Part shown: one piece after another, positions 28,501 to 43,500 of the stretch
How positions within the stretch are numbered: the stretch's first letter is position 1
Layout of the letters: every line of letters begins with the position of its first letter
Origin: Aldrovandia affinis
Taxonomy: Eukaryota > Chordata > Actinopteri > Notacanthiformes > Halosauridae
DNA: 64,000 bases
Assembly (NCBI GenBank): GCA_029706075.1
Contig: JAINUG010000005.1
Coordinates: 4,639,001-4,703,000, forward strand
Direction of reading: 5' to 3'
Notes under the pieces: model-generated
The model's database searches: none
What the model was told of the DNA's origin: nothing
Seen by the model: the letters and a program-made list of their open reading frames with translations, nothing else
Translations under genes and position numbers: made by a program

Positions 28501-31500
28501 TGACATTATTATTGATCTCTCAAAACAAACAAAAATGTTGAAATTTAATTTATTTCTCCACTAAAAATCTGCAAAATGCTTGTTCTTCCCGTTGCCTTTA
28601 CAGTGAACAAAACCACTGCACACTTTAGAGGGCAGATGTTCATGCTCGCTTCATTCAAAATGTCACAGTATTACCCCATGGTGGAACAACACAAGCGCAT
28701 TGTAGGCAATTGCTTTGTGGGTTTAGTGGAGGATATTCAGAGTAAAAAGAGATGTTTATGTAAAGGCACGGTGTGCACTTACAGATATTTTCCACAGTGG
28801 ATTTGCATAATTTTACAGTTTGGAGAGGCACAGTGGTCCTGTTCAGCTAATGTGACCTGAAAAAGGAGCAGGACGCCAGAGGACCGCAGGAAAACAGTGT
28901 GGAGAACCGTGCTCTAGAATTCTAGAAGGTTCTGTTGTTCTATTGAACATCCCTAATATATCTCTGCTGTCACAATGTGAGTATGGAGCCAGGTTGGTGC
29001 TTGGAACAGCACTCTCTCCTCACATTCTGCACAACTAGCACAAGAGCCAATGGGAGAGATGGTGAAGAATGCATGTAATGGAAACAGAATTCAGATTTTA
29101 CGGTTGCAATTACAGGCGCACCGGACATTTGTCTCTCCCCTCTTTCTCCTGTCAAACTGAAATGTATATGTGGTATTTCCCAGGGATGCAAGGGCTCTCA
29201 TCAGTAACCACGCAAAACAAGCTGGATATGTTATTTATCCCCACAGAAAAAAAAGGTTAAAGCTGAAGCTTTAAAAGTTGATTCACTTTTGTTTCAAATC
29301 AGATTAAATATTTGCTTGGATGATTCTGAAGACAGTGCTGGGCACGTTCCTGAGACTCCACATGGAAAGTCTTTCATTTCCCCCATGTGAATTTATGACC
29401 GGATGGAAGATGGAATCTCTGCGACTATGACAGGCATGCTAATTCATCAACTTACATTTTGGATTAGTAATACATTTAATAACACCATGACCTTTAAACA
29501 ATCCCAGTGGAAAAAGCAAGAGACTACTTAAATATGAAGCCCAGGATTAGTTTTGGTTTGACATACAGTGCCAAGCATGCAACAACCGATTTGATGCATC
29601 CAAATTCGGAAAGGACGAGAGGGCCAAGAGCTCTCTGCCATTCCATGGGCAATTAAAAACATCAGGCAGATGTGGTCTTACCTCATTCGACTACACAAGT
29701 GGTCAAACCTAGAGCGACTCCTGGAAAAAAATTAAACGGAAGAAATAACAGCATGCCCGCTGTGTTCTCCGTCGTGTTCTCCATCAAACGGACTCCGTCT
29801 CTCCAAGGAGCATTTTAATGGCCGCCCAAGCCATGATGTAATGGAGTGAAATTCTCGTTAATTCCAACTTTTCGCCCCTTTGTGTTTATTTAAAGAATGT
29901 GCTCTCAAGAAGAAGAAAAAAAATCCTAAAACTGTTTCATGATACCCCTGGCAACCATGAAGAGCAGTAACCTTTCCCTGGTGCATACCTCAACCCGCCT
30001 AAATCCCGGCCTTGATCCAAACTTTATGTACGTGGGCCACCACCTTCCCTTTTTTCCAAGGCTTTTTTAAGGTTTCCTGGGCAGAAAGTGATAAAAATAA
30101 ACATGGCGTTATGCGTGCATGTGCCACACCTATGTTTCCATTGCGTTTTTTCCATTTCTATTTTTCTTTAGTGCAGACGCCGGCTGGGTTTGCAGTCCCC
30201 TGTGACTGTGAGGTGGGTTTACAATGAGGGCTTTGTGCAGGTTAGAACTTTCTCCTTCTCTTCCCAAGTGCAGTCCCTCAGGAAAGACTGCTTACTGTGA
30301 CCCTCAAACATGACACAATTTCCACTATCAATTCTGCACTACACGCAAAGACCATCCATGTACTTCTTCACCCCTTCATTAAATAGATTTTAAAAAGTAC
30401 AAAGGGAGAGGGAAAAAATGTCCAATAACATAAAATAATTGTCCTGGTGCAACCTACGTGGTTGTAATTTTAGCAATTAAAAATAGTGTGGACTAGTCCA
30501 GACTAACTACCATTTCTATTTGGGTGCAAACTGAGCATCTCAGCTCCGCTCAGAGCATAGAGCGTGCTTTACACTTTTTTATACTGCGACAAATGTGTTG
30601 CCAGATTCACGTAGACCAACATTGTCGCTGTGTAAACAAAATATTTGCCGTATATGGGTCAATCACAACTGGCTATAGCCAAAATAAAGGCAACTTAGTA
30701 AGACATTGCCAAGCATAATAAGAATCCTCTAGTAAGTTACACACTCATGTGTAGCTTACTAGTTAGATAATAAGGTTAGCCAGTTATTTTTTATTTATTG
30801 TTTTATTTTATCAAGTTTTTCTCCCAATTTTACAATTACCCGCTAGTCTTGGTTCAATCCCCTCCCTCGTAGTTTGCTGCCGTAACCCTGTGACCGGCAG
30901 TAACAATGGCGAAGCACTGCCTCCTCCGAGACAGTACTCGTCGTGCTGTCGACTGTAATTCCAGCACCCCAGAACCACTCCTGTGCACAGCGAACTGTGT
31001 CAGCTTCCCTCCCCCCTCCCTGGGGCGGGCCGCCAATTGCCGGGAGGGCCATAGCCGACACTGGCACGGCGGGGAATCGAACCCCGGTTGCCGTGGCCAG
31101 CATCTGATGTTGAAACCACTAGACCACGCGGGAGGCAGCCAGTTAATTATTTAAAGAAATAGTTAACCAGCGAAGGTTAGGCCAGTCATTCCCAGTGCTG
31201 TAAAAGTTGCCCAAGTGTGCAATGAAACGTCGAACATTTCAGTCACTACAGTAATAAAGTACATATAAATATCAAATAGGCCTACATTTAAATAACATAT
31301 TTAAAATAAATACCTAGGCGCTCTAATGTGCTAGGAAGCACGTAAGGGTGTCTCCAGAACATAGGTGGGGGCAAATTCCCTCTCAAACGAAGCAGAGTTC
31401 ACTGCTCTCTGAGAATTAGCTTGACTTGTAGAGATGGGCAGCAAGTTTGTGTGGAGAGGGCAAATCAAAATAAATAGAGGGTATAATTGGACACTAAATT

Positions 31501-34500
31501 GGGAGAAAAACAGGAAAAAAACTGAAACAAATGTAAAAAAAAAAAAAAAAAAAAAAAAAGTTTAAAAAATAATAATAATACCTAGACATAGCTACCTAAA
31601 ACTAGCTAAATGCCAACCACGTCTTTTTGAAATAAGAAATGTGATGGGCTACAATTCTTAATTTTCCTTTAGCTTATGCCTCATAATGTTGTGCCTGAAC
31701 AAAAAAAGAAGATTAAAAAAAAGATTAACCATATAGGGAGAGTTTTATATGGTAACCTAACAACGTGCGGCGTTTAAATAATAAATATTTAAACAATGTG
31801 GCGTTAAAATAAAACGTGTAGCTTGTAGCCTTCAGAAAGCTATAATATACTTTTAGCAAAATAATTGCAGGTCATCATTAGTATTATGTGTACTCTTATG
31901 TGGGAAACAGCAGTGAGAAATTCTAAACAAAAATCCTGGCAAGACAATTCTGCATCAGAAATAAAAAAAAAAAAAAAGTAGAGTAATAGGTACTAGTACT
32001 ACAGTACTTGAAAGTAGGATTTTCATGGGCAGGCAATTCCGCATGCAGTCAGACAACGCTATTGTATAGCATCGGTTTCCCCACGATGAGTGCGAGCTGG
32101 CCTTGTGTTTAACTTCCATACAAAAACAGAGGGAGCATCTGTCAATATCTGCGAGTAGTCGTTTTCTGGCTCTGCTGCCAGTTGGCAAGGCAACGCGTCA
32201 CATTGATGTTTCAGATAAAATTCTACTTGTATTGCTTTAATTTCCATTTTTCTGTTATTAGCTATTGTGTTTGCTAAATAAGTATTTTCATAGTTCAAAA
32301 TAAATGTTTTATTGTGTTACAAATATGAACTACCATACTGAGTAATAAAAAAATGCAGACGCTTAACCTCAGTACAACTGAAATTGTTGTTACAGTTAAC
32401 ATTTATAAATGGTGTGCCTCATAGAAAATATATTTAAATGTGTAACTGGTGATAGAGTGTTCACTGTAATCAGTTTTGAATACCAAATAAATGTATCGGA
32501 TGGAGGCTTTAATTGTTTTTATGTTTTACAGTGGGTAGAAAAAGTCACCCCTTTGGCATCTTTCACATTTTATTTTCTTACTTCATGGAATCAAAATGGA
32601 TTTAATTGGGATTTCTTGCCACTATAATCAACACAACACATTCTATAATGTCAAATTAAATAAATTGATTGCATAAGTATTCACCCCCCCTGGACTTGGT
32701 AGAAGGACCTTTATCTGAAATTACAGCTGAATCTACCAGCTTTGCACATCTGGACATTTTCGCGCATTCAATTTTCACCCATTCTTCTTTACATTACTCA
32801 AGCTCCATCAGGTTGGATGGTTATGAACAGCCATTTTCAAATCTTTCCATACATTTTCAAAAGAATTGAGATCTGGGCTTCGACTGGACATGTTTTTTAA
32901 ACCACTCCAATGTAAGATGCTAGCTAACTAGCCATCTTAGCCAGTTAGTGAGATGGTTTAAAGTAGCCATAAAATGCAGCTAGCTAGCATTGGAGTCCTC
33001 AATCAAACTGTATACAGACAGCATGACATGGCCCAATGGCCACACCCCCTAACTGGGGAAAAATATGGTGGTCTCACCATCTACTCCTCCACAAAGTAAC
33101 TAACCATTGGCAACATTTTTAATAAACCTTTTAATATATTTTGGGTGTCTTTATTAGCATATTTAGTTGTTAAAGCCATCAACCAACTGCATGATACTTA
33201 AAATTCTGTCCCGTGTCAACCTTCAAACAGTAGGAAATCCCACTGACTGGCTTGTTAACTTGTTAGATCGCGACATACCATACGGTACTAGCTAGCTAAT
33301 ATTAGATAATGTTGTGTGATTATCATCAGTCTTTACCCGCTGTGGTGTGAATTAGATGTGTTGACATAGCTAAACTTGTTGGGCTTGCAGATATGCCCAT
33401 TTTCCATGCTCGATTACTGCTGGGCTGGATTAATGATCCAACAAAATGGCCTGAAATTATGTATCAAGATATCTACACCTACCTTTATATCCAGATCAGC
33501 CTCAAAAGTGTACTGAGACACAAAATAGTAACAGTAACAGCAGCAATGTCTGAGGTGGCCAAAAGTACTCTACTTTGTGTTGGGGAAATTGGTGAGACCC
33601 CCATTTTTCCCCATCTTGTGGTGCGTGGGTATGAATTTCGCTTAACCACGCCCCTTGCTCATCTGTGTCGATGAGTGCTTGTACCATCACCGTAGCAATT
33701 TTATCAAGTGCTGGATAGCTAACTTGCTAGCTAGCAACTGCTAGCTTGTTCGCTAGGTGGTTAGCTAACTACTAGCTATCCAAGTTCACTAGGGCTGACC
33801 CCATTTAGTCGACTGGTCAATTGTTTGGTCTGTTTGTTTGGCTGTTGGTAGGGGTGGGCGATATGAGCTAAAATTCATATCACAATATATTCCACTGTCC
33901 AGACAATATCGATATGATATCACAATATATGAGAAAACAAATCTGAATCACATTTTAATAGCCCTTCTTAGTTAAATGACATTAGTTAAGGCAAAATATG
34001 TATTTTAACCTTATATAACCAGAAAGAGTTATAGCGAGTACCGGCAGCGAATGATGACTTGATTGATTGCTGAGTGGGAGTCTGGCTTGTCTTCGGGCAA
34101 ACTCCTGGGCTAACTGTTTCACGCATTCGGGTACATTCCTCATATTCACGGACATGCATGGTTTTCAGGTGGGTAAACAGGTTGCTGGTGTTTCCACCTT
34201 TGGCTAAAACAATACGGCGACACAACTTGCATAGTATTGTTTGTTGGTCGAGGTTGGAGATTTTGAACCCAAACCAGTTCCAAACGACAGAGGAGCCCCC
34301 TTTCTTTTAACCAATTCGTCATCATCCTGCTCTTGAGCAACATCACTTTCTGCGTGTTCGCTCATTTTCGATTCTTCACTTTTGCACTTGTAATAGGCTA
34401 TAAATATTAGTACGTAGTCTGCCTGCTAACTGCAGCTGCCTGCACGCTTGTTTGTTGCTACATGCGCGCAACAAATGCATAAAACGTCCGCTCAAAAAAA

Positions 34501-37500
34501 TAGGTCAACATATTAACATACTTATTTTTTTCGTAGGAACCTGGAGGTTAGATTAAAATAAAAAATAGATGTAGCTACTAACTACTATCACTCAATTGAA
34601 ATTGTGAACAAAACAATATGAATGCCAAATTAGAATTTATGAATATATAACGGTATCCACGGTATAGTAAAATCCATATTGTGGTGCAGCATAATACCTG
34701 TAGTCACTTTCATACCGGTATTGCGCCCACTCCTAGCTGTTGGTCGACCAAGATTTGTTTTGGTCGAGCGGAAAAAATATATATATTAAAAAAATTCTCC
34801 ACGCAGCATGACACCTAGATTCGCGCCACAGTTCGGCGCGCTTGTCAGTAGAATAATCCATTCTGGATGCTGCGGGTATGGCAGTGACAGTCCTTCACTC
34901 TTAACATAGCTAGGCCTATATATGTTCTCTTTAAATTATATTAGGCAGTTAAGGTAATAGAAATGTTGTGAATAATTCAGCAAAACTAATAAAAGTAACA
35001 TTTTATAATAAATGTGTTTTGTTAATTGTATGGTTTATATATTTATAACTAACATGCGTAACACCCCCTTTCATGTAGCCTATATTGTATCCTTCTTGTT
35101 TTAGGCACGCGAATGTGCATTTTAATTGCAGCCTAAGATTTGCCTGCAGTTAAGATTAGTGATATAGGCATACTTTAATTACTAATTTTGATATAACCGA
35201 AGAACAAAATGTAAAAGAAAAAATCTGGATTTTGGCAGCATTTCGTTTTATTCACGGATGATCTAAAAAAAGTGGAACTTTGCAAGCGCGTTTTCCAAGG
35301 CAGGGTTTATCGTTAATAAAATGAGGAGCAGCCTTTTGCCAAAAAATGTGGACAAGCTAGTGTTCCTGTGCCATAACATGAAACGACTGGGGGAAGTAGG
35401 CCATCGGATGGTCTCCGACTCAAGTAAGTTATTTTCGATAGGCTATAGCCACTTTATGTTCAGCTTTAGGCTACAATTTAAGACATTAGTCTATGTGTGA
35501 TCATTCGTTTGTTAGCCTATTTTTTTGCAAAAGAGATTTTCAATCCCAATGAGACCAATTGGTTAATTAAATCAAACATGTAGCCTACGAATGTGTTATG
35601 GTTGTGGTCAAATAAAAGCTCTCCACACTCTCCTATCCACCCTACCCCACCCCTTTGTCCCTAACAAGCTGTATTTTCATTACATTAAGTAGACAGTCTG
35701 AATTTTTCATTTATTTAAATGACATAACAAAATCAACTTGTCAACTTCAAAACCCAAAATTAAAAAGCACAGAAACTACACTGACTTTATAAAGCCCATT
35801 TTAAAGTCTCTAAATCTTCCATGTTTATCATGGCAGCCCTGCTGGAATGCAAGAATAGCATTTGGAATCGCAGAGTGTGTGCGGTCCTGTTCTTGATTCA
35901 CTCCAAGCTCAGCAAGACAGAAATTCCTGTCAGAGCAACACAAAACTGAAGAGGTAAGTATTATTTGCAGTCAACTGTACAAAAAACTATTCTGTGGTCT
36001 GTGGACTGTACAAGAGGTTGTTTAATAGAGGTGAGTCAACATCGATGTAAACATATCTTTTATTTATTATTATTATTTGTTACATACATCTAAACATTGA
36101 ATTGAGTGACAGAACAGTCATCAAATTGGACGATGTCCCTGAGGCTTGAGCTTGATATGAAACATACATGTGACCACCAAAAGAGAATTAGCATCTCTCC
36201 CAACATCTCTCCATCAGTGTCAGTGGAGTTAACTATAAGTCATATCACTTCATAATTTAATACAGGAAAATAATTGCATACAGAATATTCTATCTACAAT
36301 TCACTTCAAAATTATGTAATCCATTTATGGTGCAAGGTTTTGAGTGGAGGAAAGGAAGGATTTGGACGCGAAACTCAAAAAGTATTGCTGGCCCTCTTGG
36401 ATCCATCCAGCAGTAACATGGCAGTGGAAATCGCAGCCAGTGGGAAACTACTTCACGTTCCTGTGAAGGAGAAGAAAACGCTCATTGTGTCCAGGCCTGT
36501 GTCCGGGTTGCCAGGGTGCATGAGGTCACACTCAGACGCTCTATAAATAACAGGGTGTGGGCCACCACTGTGGCCTGGTGCCTGCTATTGTACCAAGGCT
36601 GATTTGTCACTCTGGTATGAGTCTGCCACTGCTGCATCATCACCTGATGCCATACAGAGACACGCAGCTGCACACGCCTAAGGGGACTAAGAGAATAAGG
36701 GTACATCTCTGAGATGTTATTTGCCTTTAGACTGAGCCAAAGAGTGAATGCTGGACAAACTTTAAAGGCCAACTTCACCTAAAAATCCAAATTGTATGTT
36801 TTTTTCATCTTTCCACAATCTATAGATGACAAAAGAATCACTAGACACAATTTTGATGCAGCCTAGATCTAATACCGTGAATTAAGTGTGTTTCTGAAAG
36901 ATTATGTAATTTGGGAGCGCAAGTTAGGGAAGATATACGAAAATGCATGAAAAGGTGCATTTGTGTTATATTTTACAAATTTGTATTGAGTTCTTTGCAA
37001 TGGGGGTCTTCATGTACACACAGTTGTCTCTTTAAATCAGTAAGCTCTTTACATCAATATTGTGCTGCATTACACACAAGTCAGAGAGTGTTCCATTATA
37101 TTATTTTCCCCACAGCTTTGCACATATGTGTGTGTGTGTGGTTTTTGCATTATTGCGGGCAAGAGAGAAATAAATGCCGTATGGCACAATGTAGTTTCAG
37201 TAAGCTGAACAGGAAGTCGCAGGGAAAAATGTATTTATGTTCATATTAGATTGAATAATTCTTATGTATTCTCAAAAACATGTATACCATTGCATTCCAA
37301 ACACAATAAGAAGGAAGGACAACACATTAAATAAGCATGTACATTAAGCTAAGCATGTACAAAGCAGGCAGACTGTTGAGTGTTTCCCAATGTCTCAATG
37401 ATTTGCATCTTACATTTACATTTAGACATTTAGCAGACGCTCTTATCCAGAGCAACTTACAAGACATCTTGCAATGGCAGGACAGTGGGTGGCTTACCAG

Positions 37501-40500
37501 CTTAAGCTGTGGCACAGCCCAGCTGCTATTTGCTATACTAAAAGTAACCACTGAGATTCCATACTTTATAAACCAACTTGTTGCATCAGAAAGACTCACC
37601 AAGTCTTAAGAATGTGTAGTTTTAATTTCCCCTTGAGCAATTATTAATTTAAAGCACTATTTTGTTATCAGTGTGGCACAGAGAGTAGTGCATTAAGACA
37701 AATTAATTACAAGAAAGTTATTGGATGCACCAAGCATTTATAAATCATCCTTGGAAGGGGTCACTGACTTGGTGCAATCCAACTACACTTTCCCTGGAAT
37801 TAATGTTACAATATTTACAGATTAGTTCATATAAAACATATCCATGTTAAAGATGAATTGTGCATTAAACTACTGATATTTAAACAAGAGCCTAAAGCTC
37901 CCTTAAAGAGGGTGGTTCATAACTTTTTAAAATAAGAACAAAACGATGACAGTACAACCAAAATATTACATATAATTAGCATGTATACTTTACATTGCAG
38001 TGCAAAGACTGTTATTGCAACCATTTATAGCACCTTTCCAAGACATCGCAAGATTTCTTTATGGTAATGAGTCTGTAGCACAGGGCAAAGCAGATGCATA
38101 TTCAAATCTATTGTTTTGTTTAATTACTTAAACACTGGAAGAGATGTGGATGTTTAAAACCATTTTTCTCAGAGGCGTTTGATAAAATGTTTGGCATGAT
38201 CATTTAAGTATTTATAAGGAAGGTGTCATTACTCTTCTGCATTGTGTATTTGTATTGAACATAATAACTGAAAAAGTACTATTTTTTAAGATAGGCTATG
38301 TTTTTGTACGTGCTTGGGTTGTATTTAAAATCAACCCAAGCACTGCTCTGAAATGCATGCTCTGGGTGATACCCATTAAACAAAGGCGTCTTTATCAATG
38401 CTGAAGGTGATTTCCTCAGCGAGAAAATCATTAATGAGGGAGATGGAGTCTTAAACCTACAGCCCACAAAGTGAGTCTGTAGGACAACAGTCTATAGAAC
38501 ATCTGCTCAATACTAAATTCACAGTGCGTTCTCCATGTGAGAGAACGTGTGTTGTCACATCTCCGGCTCAGCTTGATCCTCCTGTCATTTTTTTTTTTTT
38601 TTTTTTTTTTTTTTGTGCCGGTGAATTTTGACTGGTTGCCAGTGTGTGTTTGCTCAATAAAACCCACATTGTTAACAGACTAAATTAGTATCAATTATAG
38701 GGGATTTGGTGCCAGGATCAGCTGGGATTTACTGGCTGGAAGACAGGAATTTGGAAATTAAGAAACAAAGCTAGATTAGGGAATACTGGGGATGTCTAAG
38801 GAAGTGGCCACAGTCTCTGCAAACATTTTTCCCTTAGGAGTGGAGAAAAGGGAATTCAGAGGGAGTCACTGTTACGTCCCATTGTGGAAAGATTTCAGCA
38901 ACTACACAAAATAATGCAGTCAAACACTCACTATTTTTAAACTGTAACAACAGGGGTTGTCGTGCAGTCTCTATTTTGACAAGGGCATATACACATTTAT
39001 ATGATAATGATTGATGTGGTTACACTGTTTTTAAAAATGTTTGATTGGTATTTTAGTAGGCAAACAAAAAAAATGCAGACTAGCAAAAATCTAACTCAAT
39101 TCTGCACTGCTCACAAAACATTTCTGGTTTTAATAATACTCTAATGCTTTATACAATAACAGATCCCAATTTCAATGTTACAGAGCAATTTGTCCTGCTG
39201 TATCCAGTTATGCATGTGAAAATGAATGCCAAATGCCAAAAGTGTACTGGGAATGTCTCTGAACCAGTTTACACATACATCCTGAATACTAAATCCTTTT
39301 AAAACACACTCAACAGCCTCAGGCCATGCATTCACTCTGACAATCAATAGCAGAGTCAGCAGGTCACCATGGTAACGCTACCATGACTGTCCAAATATAG
39401 GCACCTAAACCAGACACTGCTCCAGCCACAAAAAGACATATCAAGGAGAAATCTAATTTTCCTCACCCTCCATAGCTAATTTTCCATTTTCATTTGATAG
39501 CCATGAAGCTTAAAATTGGATTTGTCCATCCAATCTGTGTCTCTGGTTAAAGGAGCTCCTGGAGAAAGAGAGCAGAGATGTCCCACAAATGCATCCAAAC
39601 ACCCACAACTTTATCCCTAGCGCCGATGCCTTGTACAAAAGAGATGGATAAAGACACGCCCTAGAAGGGGGCCTAGCTGAACCCAGCTTTAAAGCCCCAC
39701 AATTATTTTCCGTTGGATTCCCATTCCCGTGATCCTGAGGACTACGGCCTTGCTAACCACAATCTGGCAGCACTGACAGACATCCAATTTTTTCCCCCAA
39801 TTCCAGGTTCTTTCTTTCCTTTCTTCTTCGAAAAGTGCTTTTAACCCTTCCTTCTCCCAACACCCACATCCAGACAATGCACTCTTTAATCCAAGAGGAG
39901 GAGGGAAAGAAAGGGGCGAAAAAGACAATCCCATTTCTCACACCACAAGCCTATCTGCGTGGCTACGTATCAGAGGTCAGTGCAACCGATACGTAGCTTG
40001 TCCTTGAACGGCCCCATTTCAACGCCTTAATGAGAGCAAAGCTTCACGGAGAAAACCGAGAGAGATCCTTGGACGGCTCTGCACAACTCCAGCTTGGGCT
40101 AGGCTGCGCCACTGACACGCTTGGACACAATTCAATGTCAAAGTGGGCGAGAATATTGTTGCTGGCTTATGTGCCACTTGAGGCAAGAGCACAGCAACCA
40201 GGGGAGGGGGGGAAAACAAATCACAAAAGCTTTCACTGAGAGGCCTACTCTGATTCAAGCTGTCAGTGTATCTCACTGTCACCCCTGATGCCTCTCTGGG
40301 ACACTCAAGACGGGGTGGCAGGCAGGACAGGCCATTCTGAGCACAAAAACGGCAACCTTTTCCAAATACGAATATAAAAAGAAGACATATGCCCCGCCCA
40401 CACAGATGCACGCAGGGTTAAACAGTAAGGTTTTTGTTTTCCTGGTACCAAAAAAAGCTTAACGCAGGAGGAATGTTCCTCCATGGAGTAGTGTGTTTTC

Positions 40501-43500
40501 ACATTCCTCGGTCTGTTTGCCTCTTACAGTTTTTTGTCAACTAATCTTGTTTGCACAGACTTCCCCTTCATACAGCTGGACCAGAAATGGTTTCTGAAAA
40601 GAACGGTGTCTCTATCCTCTCTGCTTCAGTGGTCAATTTCAAGGATTTTTGTAGTTCCTTACAGACCATGGGGGAAAATATGTACCTTAGTACAGGGTGG
40701 CTCTAATTCATAAATTGTCTCTGACTGATATATTTTCACATTTCCAGAAAGCAGAAAGATTTTCTGAAATAGAAAAAGGAAAACTGCATCCATTGAAGCG
40801 CTCACAGAAATGTGCAAAGTGTTCATGTTCATACACTTTGAACCAAACTACACTTTATAATTACTCGGCATGTGACATATGCCATGACTATTGAAATCTG
40901 ACAGGATCTTTATCTTTATTACGCAAAAAATAACAACTAGCCTAACACTACCATACATATTTCTTAGTTCTCCAAGTTCTCCATATCCCACAGTTCTCCA
41001 AGCAGTCAGGCCACTGAAGCAGTTGAGAGAACCAAAGCTGGCCCGAACACAAATCTTGCTTTCCAACCCCACTGTTGTGGCTGCACTGCACTCATTTTCA
41101 CAATTTATTTTCCAAATAATTACATTCGGAGTTAAAAGAAAATAGGTAATTACAACATTTTTTGCTAAAATGCTCAAATAAATTTGTCTCGCTAAAATAA
41201 ATGTATCTCCACTGTTGAACTAAGTGGTTGTTCTGAAGCAAGATGTATCCAATACTGTGTTAAGTCTACAAGAGCCAGATAGGTTAGATATTGTAGCTAA
41301 CTAGCTAACTATTGTAATGTTGCAGTACTCTTCACGCAAGCATCACAAAGTCCCATCATTGTCGACCCACTGGTAGGCATTGTAAAATAACTATTTTCAG
41401 ACTACAAAAAAAGCTGTTTTAGTGGGTTACTACACATGATTCTGGAACTGTGGTTCTAATCCCAGTTGGGGGATACGCATTTTGAATCTGCAAAGAAAAC
41501 AAAGAATATAATGTGATTCAGTACCCCTATCTTATATTTGAGTGTACATACTGCTTTTACCAACTTCTTTATTTGTGCACGAATGAGTTCTGATAGTCAA
41601 AATAGTGTGTGAAACAGTGCTAACTACAATTAAACTGATCCAGCTCTTATTCATAATACTGGGAAAACTATCCCTTTTTTCCACAGTGAACAAAGAGTCA
41701 TGTCACTGAGCTGATGGCCTCCTGGAAAACAACTAAATAAGATAAATCAATCAGTCAGCTGACCAGTGACAGGAGGGAGGGGCAGGGCCAACAGTGACAG
41801 TCTTTCAATGGGTCCATGGCACACCATTCACACGGTAATGTGAGTGAAATGACCTTGCCCTCACCAAATGGCCCATTGGAGAACGAAAAAATACACCACT
41901 GTGGTGCTGTTATTGCCTCCCTCTGAGATAAGAGCTTTCAGGGGAGTTCTTTAGTCGAGGTCTCCCAGATTAGTGCAAATGTACGAACGGCAACAGTGAA
42001 TAAACCAATGGCAGACAGAAATAGTTTAACAGCTTCCTTAAGGCGACCCAGAACAAAGTCTGCCAGGATACTGATTCCCTGTACTCTGTCGTAATGCAGA
42101 CAACATGAAAGACAAACCCTTATGAACTCACTTCCTGTCTCTTGAGGAAAAATCAATAAGCACAGTCTAAACAGTCTGTGGACTAATAGCTTAGTCACTG
42201 AACCTGATTAGAGATCCAAGGAGGTTTGTTCTCACTGCCTGCTCCATTGGACTACACCCCCCCCCAAATGGCGAGTATCATGGCGCATTCAGAGCTTCCT
42301 CCTCATTTACTTTATTTTTGTGAAACATCAATTGCACGGCTTAACTTATCAAATACAGTAGGACATTTTGAAAAGCTGACTTAGAGTTACCAAACAAACA
42401 ATAAAAATACAGTTTCATAATAACTTTTTCCATTTCACTTTCTCAAATTAACAATTTGGCTTATGAAAACGATTTCAGGAGTGCCCAATATAGTCAAGTG
42501 TCGGGCACTTGAGGCAAAGTTTCTCTGTCACATTTTTTGTCAGTCATGGTGGCCTTTCTTACATTCCAAAATCCAGACAGCTTAGTTCTGGTCACTGTCT
42601 TTTTCAAAAGTTAAATAATTTCAAATTCTCAGTCAATGGACATCACAACCGGTATCTTTTCACCAACATTTTTTGTGTTCCATGTACTGTCCCACTAGAC
42701 ATACACCACCCACCCAACCATTAGCATTTGAACAACTAGTTGATACAGCCAAATCAAATTCAATTATAGGACAGCTGGGATTTTTTAAAAGTTTTAATTG
42801 TGCCATCTAGTCGGGAAACCCAGATATCAGCAACTTTCATGTCACTTAAAGATGAAGGGTTTTCCTTGATCTCCCTTTATATGGACTTGGACCAAAATCA
42901 TCAACCCTTCTTTACACAGGTGCCCTTGTGTTGGCACAGTACTTCCAATATGCTAAACCCTACTAGGGCTGAACCCATTTAGTCGACTGGTCGATTGTTT
43001 GGTCGACCGAGATTTGTTTTGGTAATGCAGTCGCGCAAAATAAAAAAATTAAAATAAAGAATAAAAAAATTATCCACGCAGCATGAGACACCTAGATTCG
43101 CACCACAGTTCAGTATATACACTGCCCGTCCCCCAAAAAAGTCACACACTCTAATATTTAGTTGGACTGCCTTTAGCTTTGATTACGGCACGCATTCGCC
43201 GTGGCATCGTTTCGATAAGCTTCTGCAATGTCACAACATTTATTTCCGTCCAGAGTTGCATACACAAGATCTTGTATTGATGATGGGAGAGTTGGACCGC
43301 TGCGCAAAGTCTTCTCCAGCACATCCCAAAGATTCTCAATGGGGTAAAGGGCCTGGACTCTGTGGTGGCCAATCCATGTGTGAAAATGATGTCTCATGTT
43401 CCCTGAACCACTCTTTCACAATTTGAGCCCGATGAATCGTGGCATTGTCATCTTGGAATATGCCCTTGCCATCAGGGAAGAAAAAATCCATTGATGGAAA

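Larger units (their letters stand above)
33790..35620 (+). mobile_element. hAT element H1, copy 1 (3' end lost), hosting another hAT
   Basis: The left end TAGGGCTGACCCCATTTAG matches the left end of the complete copy at 42964-45527. Similarity, broken by the insertion at 33849-34743, continues to about 35620 (last shared words TGGTCAAATAAAAGC) and then stops, so the right end is deleted. It includes the last coding segment of a hAT transposase at 35282-35428. Lying inside shroom4 intron 1, it has no evident effect on splicing. Confidence 0.75.

Noticed and set aside
31073-31136. A tRNA-Glu-like gene
   Set aside because: A and B boxes are present but they form the head of a SINE with target-site duplications; no full cloverleaf with an acceptor stem is evident.
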